Source of the DNA: Mesorhizobium sp. 65-26 | Lineage (GTDB): Bacteria > Pseudomonadota > Alphaproteobacteria > Rhizobiales > Rhizobiaceae | Direction: 5' to 3' | DNA length: 64,000 nt | Assembly: GCA_001899205.1 (NCBI GenBank) | Contig: MKVL01000020.1 | Location: 62,001 to 126,000, forward strand | In this document: positions 35,394-44,795 of the stretch, one piece after another | Layout of the letters: every line of letters starts with the position of its first letter | How positions within the stretch are numbered: the stretch's first letter is position 1 | Position numbers and translations under genes: made by a program | The notes under the pieces: generated by a model | Databases searched by the model: none | Seen by the model: the letters and a program-made list of their open reading frames with translations, nothing else | Told to the model about the DNA's origin: nothing

Positions 35394-36553
35394 TGGATTT
35401 CGAATACACCTACACCCAGCAGGAAATCCGCGAGGCGGTCCGCCGCGTCTGCGATCGCTTTGGCCTCGACTACTGGCGCGAATGCGACGAGACGGGCGAC
35501 TACCCCAGGGCTTTCGTCGACGAGATGACGAAGGCCGGCTGGCTCGCCGCCCTCATTCCTGAAGAGTATGGCGGCTCGGGCCTGGGCATTCTCGATGCTT
35601 GCGTCATCCTCGAGGAGATCAACAGGTCCGGCGGCAATGGCGCGGCCTGTCATGCGCAGATGTACACGATGGCGTCGCTGCTGCGGCACGGCAGCGAGGC
35701 CCAGAAGCGCGCCTATCTTCCGCGCATCGCAGACGGCAGCCTGCGCCTGCAGGCCTTCGGCGTGACCGAGCCCGACGCGGGCTCCAACACGCTGCGCATC
35801 AAGACGTCGGCCCGCAAGGTCGACGGCGGCTACCGCATCGACGGCCAGAAGATCTGGACGTCGCGCTACCTCTATTCGGATCTCTATCTGCTGCTGGCGC
35901 GCACGACGCCGATCGAGAAGGTCGAGCGCAAGACCGCCGGGCTCAGCCTGTTCCTCGTCGACATCGCCGCCGCCGGATCCTCGCTCAAGCCGACGCCGAT
36001 CCGCACCATGCTCAACCACCACACCTGCCAGGTCTTCATCGACGATCTCTTCGTCCCGGACGTGAACCTGATCGGCGAGGAGGGCAAGGGGTTCGGCTAT
36101 CTCGTCGATTCGCTCAACGCCGAGCGGCTCCTGGTGGCGAGCGAATCGATCGGCGACGGCAAATGGTTCGTCAAGGCGGCCTCGGGTTATGCCGGCGACC
36201 GGGTCGTCTTCGATCGCCAGATCGGCGCCAACCAGGGGGTGCAGTTTCCCATCGCCCGGGCGCATATCAATGTCGAGGCGGCTGAGCTGATGCGCAACAA
36301 GGCGGCGACGCTGTTCGGCGAGGGCGATGGCGGAGGCCGTGAGGCCACAATGGCCAAATACCTTGCCAGCGAGGCCGCCTGGGAAGCGGCGGAAGCCGCG
36401 ATGACGACCTTCGGCGGCTACGGCTTCGCGTCCGAGTTCCATGTCGAGCGCAAGTGGCGCGAGGCACGGTTGTTCCGCACCGCGCCGATCTCGAACAATC
36501 TCGTCCTGGCGCAGGTTGCCCAGCACGTTCTGGGCATGCCGCGCTCCTATTGA
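35390..36553 (+). CDS. Acyl-CoA dehydrogenase family protein
   Basis: The 387-residue flavoenzyme has the FAD and acyl-CoA landmarks 'LIPEEYGGSGLGILDACVI', 'AFGVTEPDAGSNTLRIKT' and 'TFGGYGFASEFHVERKWREARL'. The usual catalytic Glu in IYEG-T near the C-terminus is absent: the region reads 'LFRTAPISNNLVLAQ'. A Glu in 'LNAERLLVA' (~E244) matches the alternative position used by isovaleryl-CoA and long-chain dehydrogenases, so it may still be active. Tandem ATGs lie at 35390 and 35393; the first overlaps the previous stop. It would introduce a C=C bond into an acyl-CoA. Confidence 0.9.
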   Translation: MMDFEYTYTQQEIREAVRRVCDRFGLDYWRECDETGDYPRAFVDEMTKAGWLAALIPEEYGGSGLGILDACVILEEINRSGGNGAACHAQMYTMASLLRHGSEAQKRAYLPRIADGSLRLQAFGVTEPDAGSNTLRIKTSARKVDGGYRIDGQKIWTSRYLYSDLYLLLARTTPIEKVERKTAGLSLFLVDIAAAGSSLKPTPIRTMLNHHTCQVFIDDLFVPDVNLIGEEGKGFGYLVDSLNAERLLVASESIGDGKWFVKAASGYAGDRVVFDRQIGANQGVQFPIARAHINVEAAELMRNKAATLFGEGDGGGREATMAKYLASEAAWEAAEAAMTTFGGYGFASEFHVERKWREARLFRTAPISNNLVLAQVAQHVLGMPRSY

Positions 36554-36656
36554 TTGCCACGGCAGGGAAGATCGGGCAGGTGCGAACTTCCGAAATGCGA
36601 ATTGCGGACCTCCGTGGCAACCCTCAACGTCGCGGACCGATTCCGGGGAGAGAGAC

Positions 36657-38018
36657 ATGACGCAGCAAGGCAAGATCGGTTTCGTCGCGGGCGAGCAATG
36701 CGCGATGGAGCCCGCGCGTGTCGAGGAAGCGGTGGCGCTGGCCGTCGCCGCGGCCGACAGGGTGCGCCGGACGAGCAGCTTCGATCGCGCTACGGTGCTC
36801 GACAAGGTCGCGCTGGCGCTGGCGGCGGATGCGCCGGCGATCGCCCAGGCGCTGGCCGACGAGAGCGGCTACCTGACGGTCAAGGACATGACGCTCGAGG
36901 TGCAGCGCGCCATCGAGGTCTTCACGCTGACGGCGGCCTATGCGCGGACCGGCATGTCCGAGCAGCTCAACGTCGATGCCGTCGAACGCGCGCGCGGCGC
37001 GGTCGCCTATATCAGGCGTGAGCCGGTCGGGCCGGTGCTCGGCATCACCGCGTACAACGGTCCCCTGTTGATCGCTGCCCACAAGATCGCGCCGGCGGTG
37101 GCGGCGGGCGCTCCGATCGTGCTCAAGCCGTCGCCGCGCGTGCCCCTGGCCGCTGTCAGGATGGCGCGCCTTGTCGTCGAGGCCGGTTGGCCCAAGGAGG
37201 CGATCTCGGTCGTCGACGTCGACAATGACGCGACGATGGCGCTGGTGCGTGATCCGCGCCTGCCCGTCATCAGCTTCACCGGCGGCATGGTCGGCTGGAA
37301 GATCAAGGAGGCCGTGCCGCTGAAGCGCGTGCATCTGGAACTCGGCGGCGTCGGCGCCGTGTTCGTCGCTGAGGACGGCAATGTCGCCCTGGCGGCGCGG
37401 GAATGCGCGGCCGGCGGCTTTGTCCGCTCCGGCCAGTCTTGCATATCGGTACAGCGCATCTACGTCGCGCGCTCGCGCTACGCGGAGTTCGTCGAAGCCT
37501 TCGTCGCCAACGTCAGGGAGATGCGGCCCGACAGTCCGGCGGCGATCGGGCCGATGGTGGACGAGGCGGCCGCCAGGCGGGTCGAGGCGGTCATCGTCGA
37601 GGCCGTTTCGCGGGGCGCCGCCATCGCCTGCGGCGGCGAACGCCAGGGCGCCTATATCGCGCCCACGGTGATCACCGGCGCGACGGGGGAGATGACCATC
37701 ATGCGCAACGAGATCTTCGGACCGGTGGTGGCAGTGAGCCCCGTCGATTCGGTCGACGAGGCGCTTGCCGAGATGAACGCCGTGAGCGGCGCGATCCATC
37801 ACGGCATCTACACCGCCAACCTCGACACCGCGTTCCGCATGTCCGACGAGATCAAGGCCGGCGGCGTCATCGTCAACGGCCCGGGCACCTGGCGTGTCGA
37901 TCACATGCCTTACGGCGGCACCGGGACGTCGGGTTTCGGACGCGAGGGAGTGCGCTTCGCCGTCGAGGAATACACCGAACCCAAGGTCATCGTGATCAGG
38001 CCTTCCGTGCCGCGCTAG
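36657..38018 (+). CDS. Aldehyde dehydrogenase family protein, short N-terminus
   Basis: The 453-residue ALDH is about 30-40 residues shorter than usual at the N-terminus. Catalytic elements are present: 'ITAYNGPLLIAAHKIAPAV', 'SFTGGMVGWKIKE', 'HLELGGVGAVFVAED' (general-base Glu near 228) and 'RSGQSCISVQRIYV' (Cys262). The 'LELGGVGAVFV' and 'CISVQRIYV' wording resembles glyceraldehyde-3-phosphate/lactaldehyde-type ALDHs such as GapN/AldA relatives. Start 36657 follows GGGGAGAGAG. It is 103 bp after the dehydrogenase gene, in the same direction. The substrate is unknown. Confidence 0.9.
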   Translation: MTQQGKIGFVAGEQCAMEPARVEEAVALAVAAADRVRRTSSFDRATVLDKVALALAADAPAIAQALADESGYLTVKDMTLEVQRAIEVFTLTAAYARTGMSEQLNVDAVERARGAVAYIRREPVGPVLGITAYNGPLLIAAHKIAPAVAAGAPIVLKPSPRVPLAAVRMARLVVEAGWPKEAISVVDVDNDATMALVRDPRLPVISFTGGMVGWKIKEAVPLKRVHLELGGVGAVFVAEDGNVALAARECAAGGFVRSGQSCISVQRIYVARSRYAEFVEAFVANVREMRPDSPAAIGPMVDEAAARRVEAVIVEAVSRGAAIACGGERQGAYIAPTVITGATGEMTIMRNEIFGPVVAVSPVDSVDEALAEMNAVSGAIHHGIYTANLDTAFRMSDEIKAGGVIVNGPGTWRVDHMPYGGTGTSGFGREGVRFAVEEYTEPKVIVIRPSVPR

Positions 38019-38257
38019 AGTCGGGGGTGAGTGCCGCCGGATACCGGTATAGGCAAACGCTCTTTGCAAAGCCGGGGCATTTGGTCGATGCGCTGAAAGC
38101 GGTTCCGGGAAGATGCATGGTCGTTCTCCGTCCGGAGTCGCGGAGGAAACGAAGGCCCGAGCGCTGCCGCGACGCATGAAAGCGGACCGCCTCGGTTCAG
38201 TCGCCCGGAACGGCGGTATCCGATCGCTCCGGAAAGGTCGCGTGGGAGGACGGGCCG

Positions 38258-39877
38258 TTGTCGCAGCCTGCAGGTCAGTTCGATTTCATCATCGTCGGAG
38301 CGGGGACAGCCGGCTGCCTGCTGGCGGATCGCCTTTCCGAAAATCCCGCGAACACGGTCTGCGTCATCGAGGCCGGGCCGAAGGACAATCATCCCTACAT
38401 CCATCTGCCGGCGGGCTACATCAAGACGCTGTTCAATCCGGCCTACACCTGGCGCTTCGAGACCGAGCCTTCCGCCGGCAGCGCCGGCCGTCGCATCGCC
38501 ACCACGCAAGGCCGCACGCTTGGCGGTTCCAGTTCGATCAACGGCCTCGTCTACAACCGCGGCCAGGCGGCCGATTACGACGCGTGGGCGCAGATGGGCA
38601 ATCGCGGCTGGAGCTACGAAGACGTGCTGCCTCTCTTCCGCCGCACCGAAAAGCGCATCGGCGCCGGCGATGATCGCCAGCGCGGGCGCGGCGGCAACCT
38701 CTACGTCACCGATCTCGACTGGCATCATCCGCTCTGCGATGCCTTCGTCAAGGGCGCCGTGGCGTCCGGCATCCCCTACAATGCCGACTACAACGGCGCC
38801 ACGCAGGCAGGCGTCGGCTACTACCAGCGAGTGATCCACAAGGGGCAGCGCCGCAGTTCGGCGCGCAGCTTCCTGAGGGCGGCGCTGAAGCGCCCGAACC
38901 TGACGCTGATCACCCAGGCGCAGGTCTCGCGGGTGGACTTCGCCGGTCGCAAGGCGGTCGGCGTTACCTATGTCAGGCCCGATGGCGGCGAGGCAAGGCT
39001 GGTCGCCAACCGCGAGGTGATCGTCGCCGCCGGCGCGGTCAACAGCCCGAAGCTGCTCCAGCTTTCCGGCATCGGGTCGTCGCCGCTGCTGCAGGCGCTG
39101 GGCATCGCGCCCGTCAATGTGCTCGAAGGGGTCGGCGAAAACCTGCGCGATCACTGGGCGATCCGCGTCGTGGCGCGCGTCAAGGGCGTCAGGACCATCA
39201 ACCGCATGGTCAGCGGCATCCCCCTTGTCGGGCAGGCAGCGCGCTGGGCGCTTGGCCTGCCGAACGTGCTTTCGGTGAGCCCTTCGCTGGCCCACGTCTT
39301 CTGGAAGTCGGACCCGGCGCTCTCCGTGCCCGACCTGCAGATGACCTTCACCCCGGCAAGCTACCGCGAGGGCGTGGCCGGATTGCTCGACAGTTTCGAC
39401 GGCATGACCTGTGGCGTCTGGCAGCAACGGCCCGAAAGCACCGGCTATGTCCGCGCGCGGTCCCGCGATCCACGTGAGAACCCGGCCATCCAGCCGAACT
39501 ATCTCGGCGCCGAGATCGACAGGGCGGCGATCGTCTCCGGCATCAGGCTGGCGCGGCGGCTGCTGGAGACCGATCCGCTTAAGCCCTATTTCGCAGGCCG
39601 GGAAAGTCCGGGCGCCAGCATCGAGACCGACGACGAGATCCTCGATTTCGCGCGGCGCAAGGGGTCGACGGTCTTCCACCTGATGGGGTCCTGCCGCATG
39701 GGTCCTGCCGGGGACCGCCGCTCGGTCGTCGACGACCGCCTGCGCGTGCATGGTGTCGAGGGGCTGCGCGTGGTCGATGCCTCGATCATGCCGACCATGC
39801 CGTCGGCCAACACCATGGCTGCCACCTACATGATCGCCGAGAAGGGCGCGGACGCCATCCTGCGCGCCTTGCCCTGA
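38258..39877 (+). CDS. GMC-family FAD-dependent oxidoreductase, TTG start
   Basis: The 539-residue choline-dehydrogenase-like protein has FAD-binding 'FIIVGAGTAGCLLADRLSE', GMC signature 1 around 'GRTLGGSSSINGLVYNRG' and signature 2 'GAVNSPKLLQLSGIGSSP'. The catalytic pair is His474 in 'VFHLMGSCRMG' and Asn518 in 'MPSANTMAAT'. No upstream ATG fits; the frame begins at TTG 38258 with GGGAGGA 8 bp before it. It would oxidise a primary or secondary alcohol. The LysR gene starts 7 bp after its stop. A related GMC gene is at 44908-46509. Confidence 0.92.
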   Translation: MSQPAGQFDFIIVGAGTAGCLLADRLSENPANTVCVIEAGPKDNHPYIHLPAGYIKTLFNPAYTWRFETEPSAGSAGRRIATTQGRTLGGSSSINGLVYNRGQAADYDAWAQMGNRGWSYEDVLPLFRRTEKRIGAGDDRQRGRGGNLYVTDLDWHHPLCDAFVKGAVASGIPYNADYNGATQAGVGYYQRVIHKGQRRSSARSFLRAALKRPNLTLITQAQVSRVDFAGRKAVGVTYVRPDGGEARLVANREVIVAAGAVNSPKLLQLSGIGSSPLLQALGIAPVNVLEGVGENLRDHWAIRVVARVKGVRTINRMVSGIPLVGQAARWALGLPNVLSVSPSLAHVFWKSDPALSVPDLQMTFTPASYREGVAGLLDSFDGMTCGVWQQRPESTGYVRARSRDPRENPAIQPNYLGAEIDRAAIVSGIRLARRLLETDPLKPYFAGRESPGASIETDDEILDFARRKGSTVFHLMGSCRMGPAGDRRSVVDDRLRVHGVEGLRVVDASIMPTMPSANTMAATYMIAEKGADAILRALP

Positions 39878-39884
39878 GGTGCGC

Positions 39885-40823
39885 ATGGTCACGCCTCTCA
39901 AGAAGACGATCACCAAGCTCGACCTGCTCAGCCTGCGGCTCTTCCTGACCGTCTGCGAGGAAAAGAGCATCGGCCGCGCCGCCGAACGCGAGAGCATCAC
40001 GCCCTCGGCGGTCACGAAACGGATCCAGGACCTCGAATATCTCTTCGACGTGAAGCTGCTGTACCGGGGCGCCAAGGGCACCATCCCGACGCCGGTCGGC
40101 GAGGCGCTCGCCGATCATGCGCGCAGCATCTTCGCGCTCGTCGACGGGATGAGGACGGACCTGAGCGAGTTCGCGCAGGGCGCGAAGGGGCATGTGCGCA
40201 TCAGCGCCGTGCCCTCGGCCCTCGTTGGCTTCCTGGCGGTGGAATTGCGCGATTTCACCGAGACGTATCCCCGCATCGACCTCGACATCCGTGAGCAGAT
40301 GAGCTCGGAAGTCGTCCATGCGGTGGCCACCGGCACCGCTGATATCGGCATCTACGCGACGCCGCCGGAGATACCGGGCGAGGTCGAGACCTATGCCTAC
40401 AAGCACGATGAGCTGGTAGCCGTCCTTCCCGCTGATCACCCTTTGGCGGCCAGGGCGTCCATCGCCTTTCAGGACCTGCTTTCGGCCGACATTGTCGGCG
40501 TCAGCGAGAACAGCTCCGTGATGAGCCAGCTTCGGCGTGCCGCCGCCGAGCTGAACCAGCATCTCAACCTTCGCTACCAGGCCCACAGCAACGAGGTGGC
40601 GCGCGAACTGGTGGCGGCCGGCTTCGGCGTGACCGTCCTGCCACGCGGGCTGGCGGCGTCGGCCCGCTCCGGCCGCATCGTCAGCGTTCCGCTGTCCGAT
40701 GCCTGGGCAAGGCGCGAGATGCGCGTGTGCGTGCGGCGCGGCGCGCTGCCCGCGCAGACCCGCGCCATGGTCGAGTTCCTGATCGGAAACGTGCCGGACC
40801 CGAAACGCGGCCGTCAGGCTTGA
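39885..40823 (+). CDS. LysR-family transcriptional regulator
   Basis: The 312-residue protein has the HTH 'LLSLRLFLTVCEEKSIGRAAERE' plus 'TPSAVTKRIQDLEYLFD' (quoted in parts) and an effector domain starting near 'GHVRISAVPSALVGF'. The ATG at 39885 is preceded by TGAGGTG; an in-frame GTG at 39879 is an alternative. It follows the GMC gene by 7 bp, so it is probably co-transcribed with the oxidoreductase operon, and it converges on the ALDH gene at 40877. The 'ESITPSAVTKRI' recognition helix differs from the Nac-like pair in this window. Confidence 0.92.
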   Translation: MVTPLKKTITKLDLLSLRLFLTVCEEKSIGRAAERESITPSAVTKRIQDLEYLFDVKLLYRGAKGTIPTPVGEALADHARSIFALVDGMRTDLSEFAQGAKGHVRISAVPSALVGFLAVELRDFTETYPRIDLDIREQMSSEVVHAVATGTADIGIYATPPEIPGEVETYAYKHDELVAVLPADHPLAARASIAFQDLLSADIVGVSENSSVMSQLRRAAAELNQHLNLRYQAHSNEVARELVAAGFGVTVLPRGLAASARSGRIVSVPLSDAWARREMRVCVRRGALPAQTRAMVEFLIGNVPDPKRGRQA

Positions 40824-40834
40824 GACGACAGCGC

Positions 40835-40854
40835 CGGCCGGACGTCGCCGGCCG
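40835..40854. terminator. Possible bidirectional terminator hairpin
   Basis: A 7-bp stem (CGGCCGG / CCGGCCG) with the loop ACGTCG lies in the 53-bp gap between the convergent LysR (ends 40823) and ALDH (ends 40877) genes. No strong T-run is present. Confidence 0.4.
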
Positions 40855-40876
40855 CGTTGCGTCGGTCTGCTTCGGC

Positions 40877-42358
40877 TCAGCCGTGGTTGAGGATGACCGT
40901 CTTGGTGGCGGAGAATTCATGCAGCGCCTCCAGGCCCTTCTCGCGGCCGTGGCCTGACTTCTTGAAGCCGCCGAACGGGAGTTCGACGCCGCCGCCGGCG
41001 CCGTAGCCGTTGATGTAGACCTGGCCCGAACGGACCTGGCGCGCCACCCGCATGGCGCGGCCGACATCCCGGGTCCACACAGCGGCGGCAAGGCCGAACG
41101 GCGTATCGTTGGCGAGCGCGATGGCGTCCGCCTCGTCGGTGAACGGCAGCAGCGACAGCACGGGGCCGAACACTTCCCGCCGCGCGATGGTGTTGTCGCG
41201 CGGCACCGGTCCAAGCAGGGTCGGCCGCACGAAATAGCCGTCGTTCGAGCTGCCGTCCTTGATGCTGCCTTCGGCGATCACCGGCACGCCTTCGCCGATG
41301 GCGGTCGACAGCATCGTGTTCACGCGCTTGTGCTGCTTGGCGTTGATGAGCGGGCCGAGGTCGCACTCGACGTCATGCGCGCCGGTCGACAGGCCACGGA
41401 AATGCGCCCCGAAGATCTCGGCCGCCTGCTCCATGGCGCTGGCCTGCACCAGCAGCCGGCTGCCGGCGACGCAGGTCTGGCCGGAATTGACGATGATCGA
41501 GCCGGTGATGATGGGCAACGCGGCCTTGAAATCGGCGTCGTCGAACAGGATATGCGGCGACTTGCCGCCGAGCTCCAGCGTCACGCCGACATGGTTGGCG
41601 GCCGCCGCCTGCTGCACCAGGGCGCCGACCTCGGGCGAGCCGGTGAAGCTGATGAAGTCGATCGCCGGATGCGCCGACAGCGCCGCTCCGGCCTCATGGC
41701 CGTAGCCGGTGACGACGTTGAGCGCGCCTTCCGGCAGGCCGGCCTCGATGGCGAGCTCCGCCAGCCGCAGCACGCTCAGACAGGCATCCTCGGCGGGCTT
41801 CAGCACCACCGTGTTGCCCATGGCCAGCGCCGGGCTCACCACGCGGCCGAACATCTGCGTCGGCGAGTTCCATGGCAGGATGCCGGCGACCACGCCGAGC
41901 GGCTCGCGGATGGTGAAGGCGGTGAAGCCGGTCGGCAGCGGGATGACGTCGCCACCGATCTTGTCGGCGGCGCCGGCATAGAATTCGAAATAGCGCGCCA
42001 GCACCGTGACGTCGGAGAAGGTCGAGCGATAGATCTTGCCGACGTCCCTGGCCTCCAGCAACGCCAGGCTTTCGCGCTCGCGCAGGATCAGCTCGGACAT
42101 CCTGGCCAGCACCCTGCCGCGGTCGGTCGCCGACATGCGCGGCCAGGCGCCGGTGTCGAAAGCTTGCCTCGCGCTGCGGACGGCCGCGTCCACATCGGCG
42201 GAGCCGCTCCTGGCGATTGTCGCGAACACCTTGCCGTCGGAGGGACACACCACGTCGATGGTCCGGCCATCCTGTGCCGGGCGCGACTTGCCGCCGATGA
42301 AGTTCTCATGCTCGCGCACGGACTCTAACTCTGCCTTCGACGCGGCCTGAACAGACAT
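40877..42358 (-). CDS. NAD(P)-dependent aldehyde dehydrogenase
   Basis: The 493-residue full-length ALDH has 'GILPWNSPTQMFGRVVSPAL', 'SFTGSPEVGALVQQ', 'LELGGKSPHILFDD' (general-base Glu) and 'NSGQTCVAGSRLLV' (Cys ~296). The C-terminal 'PFGGFKKSGHGREKG' is typical of the family. The start has GGGAGGA 5 bp upstream. It is divergent from the CoA-transferase at 42565, with a 206-bp shared promoter region that contains a candidate LysR site. It probably oxidises the aldehyde made by one of the GMC oxidoreductases (inference). Confidence 0.93.
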   Translation of the reverse strand: MSVQAASKAELESVREHENFIGGKSRPAQDGRTIDVVCPSDGKVFATIARSGSADVDAAVRSARQAFDTGAWPRMSATDRGRVLARMSELILRERESLALLEARDVGKIYRSTFSDVTVLARYFEFYAGAADKIGGDVIPLPTGFTAFTIREPLGVVAGILPWNSPTQMFGRVVSPALAMGNTVVLKPAEDACLSVLRLAELAIEAGLPEGALNVVTGYGHEAGAALSAHPAIDFISFTGSPEVGALVQQAAAANHVGVTLELGGKSPHILFDDADFKAALPIITGSIIVNSGQTCVAGSRLLVQASAMEQAAEIFGAHFRGLSTGAHDVECDLGPLINAKQHKRVNTMLSTAIGEGVPVIAEGSIKDGSSNDGYFVRPTLLGPVPRDNTIARREVFGPVLSLLPFTDEADAIALANDTPFGLAAAVWTRDVGRAMRVARQVRSGQVYINGYGAGGGVELPFGGFKKSGHGREKGLEALHEFSATKTVILNHG

Positions 42359-42431
42359 GACTTCCTCCCGATGCGCGAACCAAGGCCGGCAATCTAGGCG
42401 CTATGCCTGTCGAGGCAAAATACGAAGCGGG

Positions 42432-42445
42432 TAAGTGGCCATAAG
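42432..42445. promoter_or_regulatory. Candidate LysR site, TAAGTGGCCATAAG
   Basis: This A/T-containing motif lies in the divergent region between ALDH (start 42358) and the CoA-transferase (start 42565). Read on the minus strand it is CTTATGGCCACTTA, similar to the stretches at 29579-29592 and 44796-44808. Visual evidence only. Confidence 0.3.
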
Positions 42446-42564
42446 ATTTCGTGATCCTGGCCGGCCTCTCGATCGGGAAAGCCCAGCATCGCGGAGTTGT
42501 GCTTGCCGCCCGGCCGGGTCTGCGTTTCGATCGGCGATCCGTTCGATCATCGAGGAGCATCAAT

Positions 42565-43740
42565 TTGTCTTTCCAGGGCGTGCGCGTCGTCGACCTTACC
42601 CGTGTCATATCGGGCCCATTCTGCTCGGCCCTGCTTGCCGATCTGGGCGCCGATGTGATCAAGGTCGAACCCAGGGAGCAGGGCGATCCCGTGCGCGGGC
42701 AGGGGGTCATGGTCGGCTCCATGAGCAGCTATTTCGCCAACTACAACCGCAACAAGCGCTCCATCGCGCTTGATCTGTACGCTCCGGAGGGCAAGGCCGT
42801 GCTGGCCGCCCTGCTGACGCGCGCCGACGTGCTGGTCGAGAATTTCCGCCCCGACGTGCTGGGCAGGATGGGCTTTTCCGCCGAGCGGCTGAAGGAGATC
42901 AATCCCGCGCTGGTCCATTGCAACATCAACGGCTTCGGGATCGACGGCCCCTATGCGGATCGGCCCGCCTTCGACTTCATCGTCCAGGCGATGAGCGGCT
43001 TCATGAGCTGCAACGGCAGCGCGGGGGATCCGCCACTGCGCAGCGGCGTTCCGATCGCCGACCTCGTGTGCGGCCTCTATGCCGCGCTGGGCATCGCGGC
43101 GGCGTTGCACGATCGCGACAGGCATCCGCAAGGCGCGACGCTCAGCGTCAGCATGCTCGCCAGCCTGATGAGCATGCTGTCGTTCCACGCGACCAATTAT
43201 CTGAACTCCGGCGAGAGCGCGCCGCGCACCGGAAACGACCATGCGCTGGTCGCGCCCTATGGCCTGTTCGCCACCGCCGACGGCGAGATCGCCATCGCTC
43301 CCTCCAACGACGCCTTCTATGTCCGGCTGGTCAAGGCGCTCGGGCTGGAGGAACTGCTCGTTGACCCGACCTACGCCACCAACGAACTGCGCGTGGCGCG
43401 GCGGTCCGAGTTGAACAAGGTCATCGAGAACAGGACGAGGAACGAAACCTCAGCGCACTGGATCGAGGTTCTGAACCGGGCCGGGATACCTTGCGGCCCG
43501 GTCTACGGGATAGGCGAGGCTTTCGCCGACCCGCAGGTCTGCAGCCAGGGCGTTGCCGTGGCGGCGCGTTGCCAAAGCGGGCCGGTCGCCATCGTCGGCC
43601 TTCCCATACGCTGCGACGGCGTCGCCCGCGAGCCGAGGCTGCCGCCGCCGGAACTGGGCGAGCACACGGAAGCGATCCTGCGCGAGATCGGCTACGACGA
43701 TGACCGGCTGTCGCGGCTGAGGGCCGCTGACGTCATCTAG
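42565..43740 (+). CDS. Class III CoA-transferase (CaiB/BaiF family), TTG start
   Basis: The 391-residue enzyme begins at TTG 42565, which follows GAGGAG by 7 bp and puts 'FQGVRVVDLTRVISGPFCSA' at the N-terminus; the longer frame to 42451 lacks family similarity. CoA-binding 'DLGADVIKVEPREQGDP' and the likely catalytic Asp in 'PIADLVCGLYAALG' are present. It overlaps the convergent LysR gene by 4 bp at the 3' end. It is divergent from an ALDH, so an aldehyde-to-acid-to-acyl-CoA sequence is plausible. The substrate is not identifiable. Confidence 0.9.
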   Translation: MSFQGVRVVDLTRVISGPFCSALLADLGADVIKVEPREQGDPVRGQGVMVGSMSSYFANYNRNKRSIALDLYAPEGKAVLAALLTRADVLVENFRPDVLGRMGFSAERLKEINPALVHCNINGFGIDGPYADRPAFDFIVQAMSGFMSCNGSAGDPPLRSGVPIADLVCGLYAALGIAAALHDRDRHPQGATLSVSMLASLMSMLSFHATNYLNSGESAPRTGNDHALVAPYGLFATADGEIAIAPSNDAFYVRLVKALGLEELLVDPTYATNELRVARRSELNKVIENRTRNETSAHWIEVLNRAGIPCGPVYGIGEAFADPQVCSQGVAVAARCQSGPVAIVGLPIRCDGVAREPRLPPPELGEHTEAILREIGYDDDRLSRLRAADVI

Positions 43741-44735
43741 CCCGGTTGCCGGACGCGCCGCTTGGCTTTTGGTGTCAGGCTCTTGTCGGGCTTGCGCCCG
43801 GAAAGTGCCGGATCGAGCGTCGCGCCCTTCCATGTGCCGACCTCGACGAGGTCCTTGACCAGGAAGCGCAGGACCTCTTCGGCGGCCTGCATGGCGCGGC
43901 TGCGCGGCGCCCCTTCGGACCGGCAAAGCGCCAGCGGACGGGTCAGTCTCGGCTCGACGATGGGCCGGCTGAAGAGCTCGCCATAGCCGGTGGATTCCGC
44001 CAGCGCCGACTGCGGCAGGACGACGCCGGCGATGCCGGTGGCGGCGATGCCGCGCAGCGCCGGAAGCGAATCGACGTCGGCCACGATGTTGAGCTCGATG
44101 TTGCGCTCCTGGCAGGCCTGGTCGATCACCATGCGCATCGCATGCGGCTTGCCCGGCACCGTCAGCGGCCGCTTGGCGATCTCGGCGAGCGTGATCGGCT
44201 GGCCCTTGGTCTCGGCCTCCGAGGATACCCAGAACAGCTCCTCCGTCAGCAGCGGCTCGACCTGCAGTCCGGCCGCCGCCTCGCTGCGGAACTGGATGGC
44301 GAGGTCGATCCTGTTGTTGAGCAGCATCTCGATCAGATGGCCCGACAGCGCCTCGACGATGCGCAGATGGATGCCGGGGAAATTGCTGCGCATGCGCTGG
44401 ATATAGGGGAGCGCCACCATCGTGGCCGTCGATGTCGGCAGGCCCACCGACACCTGGCCGACGAACTGCTCGGCGAACTCGGCCATGCGCACGTCGGACT
44501 TCGCCTGCTCGATATGCGCCAGGATGATCTGCGCCTGCCGGTAGAGCCTCAGCCCGGCATCGGTGGGCGAGACGCCGCGCGCGCTGCGCACCAGCAGCGG
44601 CTTTTCCAGTTCGCTCTCCAGATTCGCGATCTGCTGGCTGAGCGCGGGCTGTGCCACGTTGAGTTGGCCGCTGGCCTTTGAGAAGCTGCCGAAATCGATG
44701 ATAGAGATGAGATAGCGAAGCTGTCTTAGTTCCAT
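43737..44735 (-). CDS. LysR-family regulator, Nac/CbbR-like
   Basis: The 332-residue protein has the HTH 'LRQLRYLISIIDFGSFSKAS' and 'AQPALSQQIANLESELEK' at the N-terminus. It resembles the LysR at 28593-29522 in the effector domain ('GQVSVGLPTSTATM', 'LSGHLIEMLLNNRIDLAI', 'VADVDSLPALRG'). It carries a ~30-residue basic C-terminal tail ('GRKPDKSLTPKAKRRVRQ') that the other lacks. It is divergent from the GMC oxidoreductase at 44908, its most likely target. Its 3' end overlaps the CoA-transferase gene by 4 bp on the opposite strand. Confidence 0.92.
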   Translation of the reverse strand: MELRQLRYLISIIDFGSFSKASGQLNVAQPALSQQIANLESELEKPLLVRSARGVSPTDAGLRLYRQAQIILAHIEQAKSDVRMAEFAEQFVGQVSVGLPTSTATMVALPYIQRMRSNFPGIHLRIVEALSGHLIEMLLNNRIDLAIQFRSEAAAGLQVEPLLTEELFWVSSEAETKGQPITLAEIAKRPLTVPGKPHAMRMVIDQACQERNIELNIVADVDSLPALRGIAATGIAGVVLPQSALAESTGYGELFSRPIVEPRLTRPLALCRSEGAPRSRAMQAAEEVLRFLVKDLVEVGTWKGATLDPALSGRKPDKSLTPKAKRRVRQPG

Positions 44736-44795
44736 TCCAAATCTCCGCGGAGCCCGGTCGCACAGGCACGCCCGCTCATGCGGATATAGCGCTTA

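Noticed and set aside
38015-40084. Long open frame (689 codons) on the minus strand over the GMC and LysR genes
   Set aside because: It runs antisense to two well-supported genes, shows no recognisable domain and has a low-complexity Arg/Gly/Ala/His-rich composition typical of high-GC shadow frames. The same applies to minus-strand frames at 2174-3922, 30596-31996 and 34601-36805.
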